A DNA stretch of 37,258 bases from Massilia horti (GTDB taxonomy: Bacteria; Pseudomonadota; Gammaproteobacteria; Burkholderiales; Burkholderiaceae_D), in contig NZ_SPUM01000139.1 in assembly GCF_004614195.1 (NCBI RefSeq), positions 1-37,258 of the forward strand, written 5' to 3'. The position numbers and the translations under genes are program-made. Under the pieces are notes generated by a model, which saw nothing but the letters and a program-made list of their open reading frames with translations, had not been told where the DNA came from and made no database searches. Of the stretch, positions 33,838-37,258 are shown in pieces; position 1 is the first letter of the stretch, and the number at the start of each line of letters is the position of its first letter.

Positions 33838-35745
33838 TCACTGCTGCACGGGCGCCGGCGGCGGCGTGACCGGGGTGACTTGCACGCCGGGCGCAAGCTG
33901 GGCTTGCGGCAGCGCCGCCGGCGCGCTGGCCGGCCGCACAGGCACCTGGGAAGGAATCTGCGGCAGCACGGTAGCCGGCCGCGCCGAGTTATCCGGACTG
34001 CGGCGGAAGCTCGATTCGGTCCCCGCGCTGAACTCCGAGGCGGACGCCGGAGGGCGCTGGATGTTCCGGATCAGGTGCGGCGTGATCGACAGCACCACCT
34101 CGGTCTTGTCGTTGGAGTCGCGGCTGCTGCCGAACAACCGGCCCAGCACCGGCAGGCTGCCCACGCCGGGGACCTTGCTGCCGCTGGCGCGGTCCTCGCT
34201 CTTGATCAGGCCCGCGAGCACCTGGTTCTCGCCATCCTTCAGCTGGAGCATGGTAGTGGCCGAGCGGTTGCCGATCCGGTAGAAAACGCCGCCCTGCTTG
34301 CTCGTCACCGTGTCGATCAGGTTGCTCACCTCGAGCGAAATCCGGATGCCGACTTCGTCGTTCAGGTAGACGACCGGTTCGACGTTCAGGGTCAGGCCGA
34401 CGTCGACATAGTTCACCGATTCGGACGCGAAGCCGCCCACGCCCGAGGACACAGTGGTCGTGATCGTCGGCAGTTTGTCGCCGATGACGACCTTGGCCTT
34501 TTCCTTGTTGCGTACGCGGATGCGCGGATTGGCGAGCGTGTTCGAGTCGCCGTCGGTCTTGTTGGCCCTGACCGTCGCGCTCACGCCCGTTACGCCAATG
34601 CGCGTGCCGTTCAGGTTGCGCAGCTGGTCGACCGTCACCGCCGCGGCGTCCTTGGTCAGCAGCGGCGCGAAGGCCAGCGACGACGGCCAGTCCACCCCCA
34701 GCTCCATGAGTCGGCTGCGCTGGACCTCGAGCACCTCGACGTCGAGCATCACCTCGGGTTCCGGTACGTCCTGCAGCGCCACCAGCTGGCTGGCGAGCTT
34801 GATCGCCTCCGGGCTGTCGCGCAGGATCACGAGGTTGAGCTTTTCGTCGACCACCACGTCGCGTGACTTGAGGATGGTCTTGAAGGTGTTGGCGATGTTC
34901 TTGGCGTCCGCGTTCGCGAGGAAGAAGGTCTTGACCTTCATCTCCTGATAGTCCTTGAGCTTGGTCGGTATGTTCGGGTAGATCAGGATCGTGTTCCCGT
35001 CCATCACCTGGCGCTCGAGCTGGTTGGTCATCAAGAGGAAGTACACCGCCGCTTCGACCGTGCTGTTCTTCAGGAAGATCGAGGCGCGCTGGTCGGGCTT
35101 GACGTCCTTGTCGAACACGAAGTTCAGGCCCGCATGGCGCGAGATGACCTCGAAGATCTGCTTGAGCGGCGCGTCGCGGAACTCCAGGCTGATCGGCTTG
35201 CGGAAGGCCGCGCCCAGGACCGCCTCGGCGCTGGGCGTGGCGCTCATCTCACTGACTTGCTCGAGCAGCTTGCGCGCGTCTTCGTGCGTCGGCCGCTCCG
35301 TCAGGATCGCATTGACCTTCTGCCGAGCGAGTTCGTAATCCTTCTTCTCGAACGCGCTGGCGGCATCGGCAAGCATCACCGCCTGGCGCCGGTCGGCCTC
35401 GACCGCGCGCAGGCCGGCGCGCGCGCGCTCGTTGGCCGGATCGAAACCGAGCACACGCCGGAAGTCCTGCATCGCCAAATCGGGCTTGCCGTCGGCCAGT
35501 TCGCGGTCGGCCTGCTCCAGCAGGCGCACCGCGGCCGTGTCGCGGGCACGCAGGTAGGCCGCGCGGTAGACCGCGTTGTCCGGCTCGGCCGCCACCGCTT
35601 CCTGGTACTTCAGCAATCCGGCCGCGACCTGGTCCTGCGCCAGCAAGGCGGTACCCTCGCGGTAGGCCTTCTGAGCGGCGCAGCCGGCCAGTGCCAGCGC
35701 AATTAAGGTGGCGCCGAACAGCTTGATAAGTCGATGACGAGCCAT
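33838..35745 (-). CDS. Outer-membrane secretin lipoprotein (GspD/PilQ/MshL-like), 635 aa
   Basis: This is the outer-membrane channel of a type II secretion or type IV pilus system. It starts with a lipoprotein signal ending ALALAGCAAQ (Cys22). Residues 25-150 form a TPR-like region (DPANERARAGLRAVEADRRQ). An STN/N0-type domain lies about 175-240 (ISLEFRDAPLKQIFEVISRH), and an N1 domain about 250-320 (FFLANADAKNIANTFKTILK). The secretin domain runs from about 325 to 570 and has VGLTLNVEPVVYLNDEVGI and VPGVGSLPVLGRLFGSS. A Pro/Ser-rich tail closes the protein. The start overlaps the preceding gene (TGATG). The TPR-like N-part is found in some betaproteobacterial secretins of MSHA type. Confidence 0.9.
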   Translation of the reverse strand: MARHRLIKLFGATLIALALAGCAAQKAYREGTALLAQDQVAAGLLKYQEAVAAEPDNAVYRAAYLRARDTAAVRLLEQADRELADGKPDLAMQDFRRVLGFDPANERARAGLRAVEADRRQAVMLADAASAFEKKDYELARQKVNAILTERPTHEDARKLLEQVSEMSATPSAEAVLGAAFRKPISLEFRDAPLKQIFEVISRHAGLNFVFDKDVKPDQRASIFLKNSTVEAAVYFLLMTNQLERQVMDGNTILIYPNIPTKLKDYQEMKVKTFFLANADAKNIANTFKTILKSRDVVVDEKLNLVILRDSPEAIKLASQLVALQDVPEPEVMLDVEVLEVQRSRLMELGVDWPSSLAFAPLLTKDAAAVTVDQLRNLNGTRIGVTGVSATVRANKTDGDSNTLANPRIRVRNKEKAKVVIGDKLPTITTTVSSGVGGFASESVNYVDVGLTLNVEPVVYLNDEVGIRISLEVSNLIDTVTSKQGGVFYRIGNRSATTMLQLKDGENQVLAGLIKSEDRASGSKVPGVGSLPVLGRLFGSSRDSNDKTEVVLSITPHLIRNIQRPPASASEFSAGTESSFRRSPDNSARPATVLPQIPSQVPVRPASAPAALPQAQLAPGVQVTPVTPPPAPVQQ

Positions 35746-36278
35746 CAGTCGAACACTCCAATATTGAGCTGCTGAACCTGGTTCAGCGGCAGGTAAGTCA
35801 GGGTCAGGATCGGCGGCTTGATCGCGTCCACGCGGTACATCCCGTCGATCACCTCCTTTTCGCGCACGATGTAGGTACGGTCGCCGCGCGCCAGGTACAC
35901 CTCCCAGGCGCCGTCGCTGACCGATTTGCCGATGAAGGTGAAAGGCAGCGGTGGCGCGGCCGGCGGAGGTGGCGGCGGGGGCGGCGGCGGCGGCGGGGGC
36001 GGCGGTGTCCAGTCGTGGCGCCCGAACAGGTCGCTGTCGCCATCCTTGAACTGGTCCGCGCCGGCGCCGATCAGCGATTCACGTGCGACCACGCGCAGGA
36101 TCACCGGTCCGTCATGCGCGGCCTGCCTGGCGTCCGGGCGGGCGTCGGCAACGGGCGCGGCGCGCGGCGCGCGCGCCACCGGCTCGGCCACTTGCGACTC
36201 CGGCGTCTTGTCGCCAAATGCGGCAAGGCCGGCGGCAACCGCCAGAACGCCGCCCAACAGCAGATGGCGCGGTTTCAT
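35745..36278 (-). CDS. PilP/GspC-like inner-membrane protein with 15-Pro run, 177 aa
   Basis: The protein has one N-terminal membrane anchor (HLLLGGVLAVAAGLAAFG, about 4-21), a disordered Ala/Arg/Pro region, and then fifteen consecutive prolines at about residues 92-106. The C-terminal domain (about 113-177) reads LPFTFIGKSVSDGAWEVYL, TYIVREKEVIDGMYRVDAI and ends LNQVQQLNIGVFD. This is the small beta-sandwich homology-region fold of PilP and GspC that contacts the secretin N0 domain. The gene overlaps both neighbours (ATGA upstream, TGATG downstream), and the order matches pilN-pilO-pilP-pilQ. The proline run would be expected to need EF-P for efficient translation. Confidence 0.8.
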   Translation of the reverse strand: MKPRHLLLGGVLAVAAGLAAFGDKTPESQVAEPVARAPRAAPVADARPDARQAAHDGPVILRVVARESLIGAGADQFKDGDSDLFGRHDWTPPPPPPPPPPPPPPPAAPPLPFTFIGKSVSDGAWEVYLARGDRTYIVREKEVIDGMYRVDAIKPPILTLTYLPLNQVQQLNIGVFD

Positions 36279-36847
36279 TGCCCGCCTCCGCGTGGCGCAT
36301 CGGTCAGATACAACGTCAGCCGCATGCGCGCCTCGACGTTTGCCTCGCCGATCGCGTCGCGCCGGAAGCTGATTTCGTCGAGCGAGGCGAACGGGATCGC
36401 CAACAGCGCGTCCATCGCGAACTGCCAGAGCGCGCGGTAGCTGCCCTTGAGCGGCAGGTTCACCTGGTAGGTGTAGACGCGCGCATTGCGGTCGTAGCCC
36501 ATCTTGTATTCGCCATCGTGCAGCACCAGACCGGCTTTCGAAGCCAGGCCGAACAGGGACCTGACCTGCTGTTCGGCATAGCGCCGCTCGCCCAGGGCGT
36601 CATAGAAGGCGGCGAGATTCTGGTTGGCGGTAGCCGGCGGCGCGGCCTTGACCACGGGCGGCGGCAACGCCGCCATGCGGCGCGCGAGGTCGTGCTGGCG
36701 CGCCAGCAGGTCGCGCGCCTGCACCAGCCAGAGCAGGAGTGCGATGGCGAGAACGAGCAGCAGCGCGGCGCCTGCCGCGACCGGGCTCCAGCTTGACGCC
36801 AGCAGCCGCGCGCGCAGCCAAATTGAGGCCAGCGGCATGGTTTTCAT
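36275..36847 (-). CDS. PilO/GspM-like inner-membrane protein, 190 aa
   Basis: This protein has a cytoplasmic N-terminus, one membrane helix at about residues 24-43 (PVAAGAALLLVLAIALLLWL), a short coiled-coil stretch (ARDLLARQHDLARRMAALPP) and a periplasmic ferredoxin-like domain (about 85-185) with VNLPLKGSYRALWQFAMDAL and ARMRLTLYL. This is the layout of PilO and GspM, which pair with PilN/GspL to form the inner-membrane alignment complex. The start at 36847 overlaps the preceding stop (ATGA). Low sequence conservation in this family makes the assignment depend on layout and gene order. Confidence 0.78.
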   Translation of the reverse strand: MKTMPLASIWLRARLLASSWSPVAAGAALLLVLAIALLLWLVQARDLLARQHDLARRMAALPPPVVKAAPPATANQNLAAFYDALGERRYAEQQVRSLFGLASKAGLVLHDGEYKMGYDRNARVYTYQVNLPLKGSYRALWQFAMDALLAIPFASLDEISFRRDAIGEANVEARMRLTLYLTDAPRGGGQ

Positions 36848-37258
36848 TGTGCCCTCCACTGCGCGTCGACCTGAAAGCGGATCGGGCGGTTCGGATCCTG
36901 GTCATTGATCTCGTGGCGCGCCAGCGACACGCTGGTGAACCAGTCCTGGCTCGCCAATTGCTGGACGTAGTCGATCATCTCGTCGCTGCCGCGCGCTTCC
37001 GCCGTGATGCGCAGGCTGCGCTTGCGCGCATCGGGCTCCAGTGCCAGCAGCGCCACGTGCGGGGGCGTTGCGGCCTGCACCGCATCGCGCAGGGCGCGCC
37101 ACGGCAGGTTCAGTTGCAAGATGGCGGTATTGACCGCGTTCGCCTGTTCCGTCGGCACCGGCGGCTGGTGCACGGCGACCTGAACCACCGCCGGAGCACG
37201 GGTGCGCCGATCACCACCCAGCTGCCGCGCGGCGTCATCCCCGATCATTACGACATCT
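36844..37258 (-). CDS. PilN/GspL-like protein, C-terminal part (runs off edge)
   Basis: The frame stays open to the window edge, so the start and the expected membrane helix lie outside. The visible part has LNLPWRALRDAVQAATPPHV, ALLALEPDARKRSLRITAEA and IDYVQQLASQDWFTSVSLAR, the ferredoxin-like periplasmic domain pattern of PilN and the GspL C-terminal domain. It overlaps the PilO-like gene by four bases. Upstream genes for a PilM-like protein, an ATPase and a platform protein would be expected beyond the edge; this is inferred from known clusters. Confidence 0.75.
   Translation of the reverse strand, partial: DVVMIGDDAARQLGGDRRTRAPAVVQVAVHQPPVPTEQANAVNTAILQLNLPWRALRDAVQAATPPHVALLALEPDARKRSLRITAEARGSDEMIDYVQQLASQDWFTSVSLARHEINDQDPNRPIRFQVDAQWRAQ

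Overview
The window is about 37 kb of GC-rich bacterial chromosome. Gene content and order (lptFG divergent from pepA; rpsT divergent from murJ; an acnD/prpF-type methylcitrate cluster under a sigma-54 activator; clpS-clpA near a csp gene and icd) point to a betaproteobacterium of the Burkholderiales. The Oxalobacteraceae (Massilia/Telluria/Janthinobacterium relatives) are most likely. That placement is inference from gene content; no marker gene was compared. I found no rRNA, tRNA, CRISPR array, transposase or prophage.

Layout. 1-305: an array of GTGCGCAC-rich inverted repeats. 306-3642 (minus): a hypothetical gene, then lptF-lptG-cbiX with overlapping stop/start codons. 3701-5197 (plus): pepA. 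5365-6416 (minus): a small lipoprotein, a DUF1653 protein and a hypothetical protein. 6417-6861: an AT-rich gap with a perfect inverted repeat. 6862-7626 (plus): exodeoxyribonuclease III. 7876-14074 (minus): the 2-methylcitrate operon prpB-prpC-(GNAT remnant)-acnD-prpF, preceded by a consensus sigma-54 promoter and a cluster of TGAAAC boxes, with divergent prpR (14378-15994). 16171-17250: a secreted DUF5694-type protein. 17449-20000: a coupled cystathionine beta-synthase/cystathionine gamma-lyase pair. 20157-23501 (minus): a periplasmic tricorn-like protease. 23805-26404 (minus): clpS-clpA. 26728-26931: a cold-shock protein. 26982-28668 (minus): a hypothetical gene and icd. 28887-29816 (plus): an RluE-like pseudouridine synthase and a small exported Ala/Pro/Lys-rich protein. 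30123-30395 (minus): rpsT. 30624-32168 (plus): murJ. 32227-37258 (minus, running off the edge): a tightly coupled pilN/pilO/pilP-like, secretin and triple-pseudopilin cluster of type IV pilus/type II secretion kind.

How the genes work together. The prp genes form most of a propionate-degrading cycle: PrpC makes 2-methylcitrate, AcnD and PrpF convert it to 2-methyl-cis-aconitate, a housekeeping aconitase (not in the window) would rehydrate that, and PrpB cleaves 2-methylisocitrate to pyruvate and succinate. PrpR is the expected 2-methylcitrate-responsive activator acting on the sigma-54 promoter. ClpS feeds N-degron substrates to ClpA. The last cluster encodes inner-membrane alignment proteins, an outer-membrane secretin and pseudopilins of one envelope machine whose ATPase and platform genes probably lie beyond the right edge.

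The most interesting non-coding signal is a dispersed inverted-repeat element (seven loci). Its arms each contain two copies of the palindrome GTGCGCAC, and it occupies five of the six convergent gene junctions in the window. Other notable points are a GNAT acetyltransferase remnant stitched between prpC and acnD by overlapping codons, several genes whose -10 hexamer sits only 6-8 nt before the start codon (possible leaderless mRNAs), and atypical pseudopilins.
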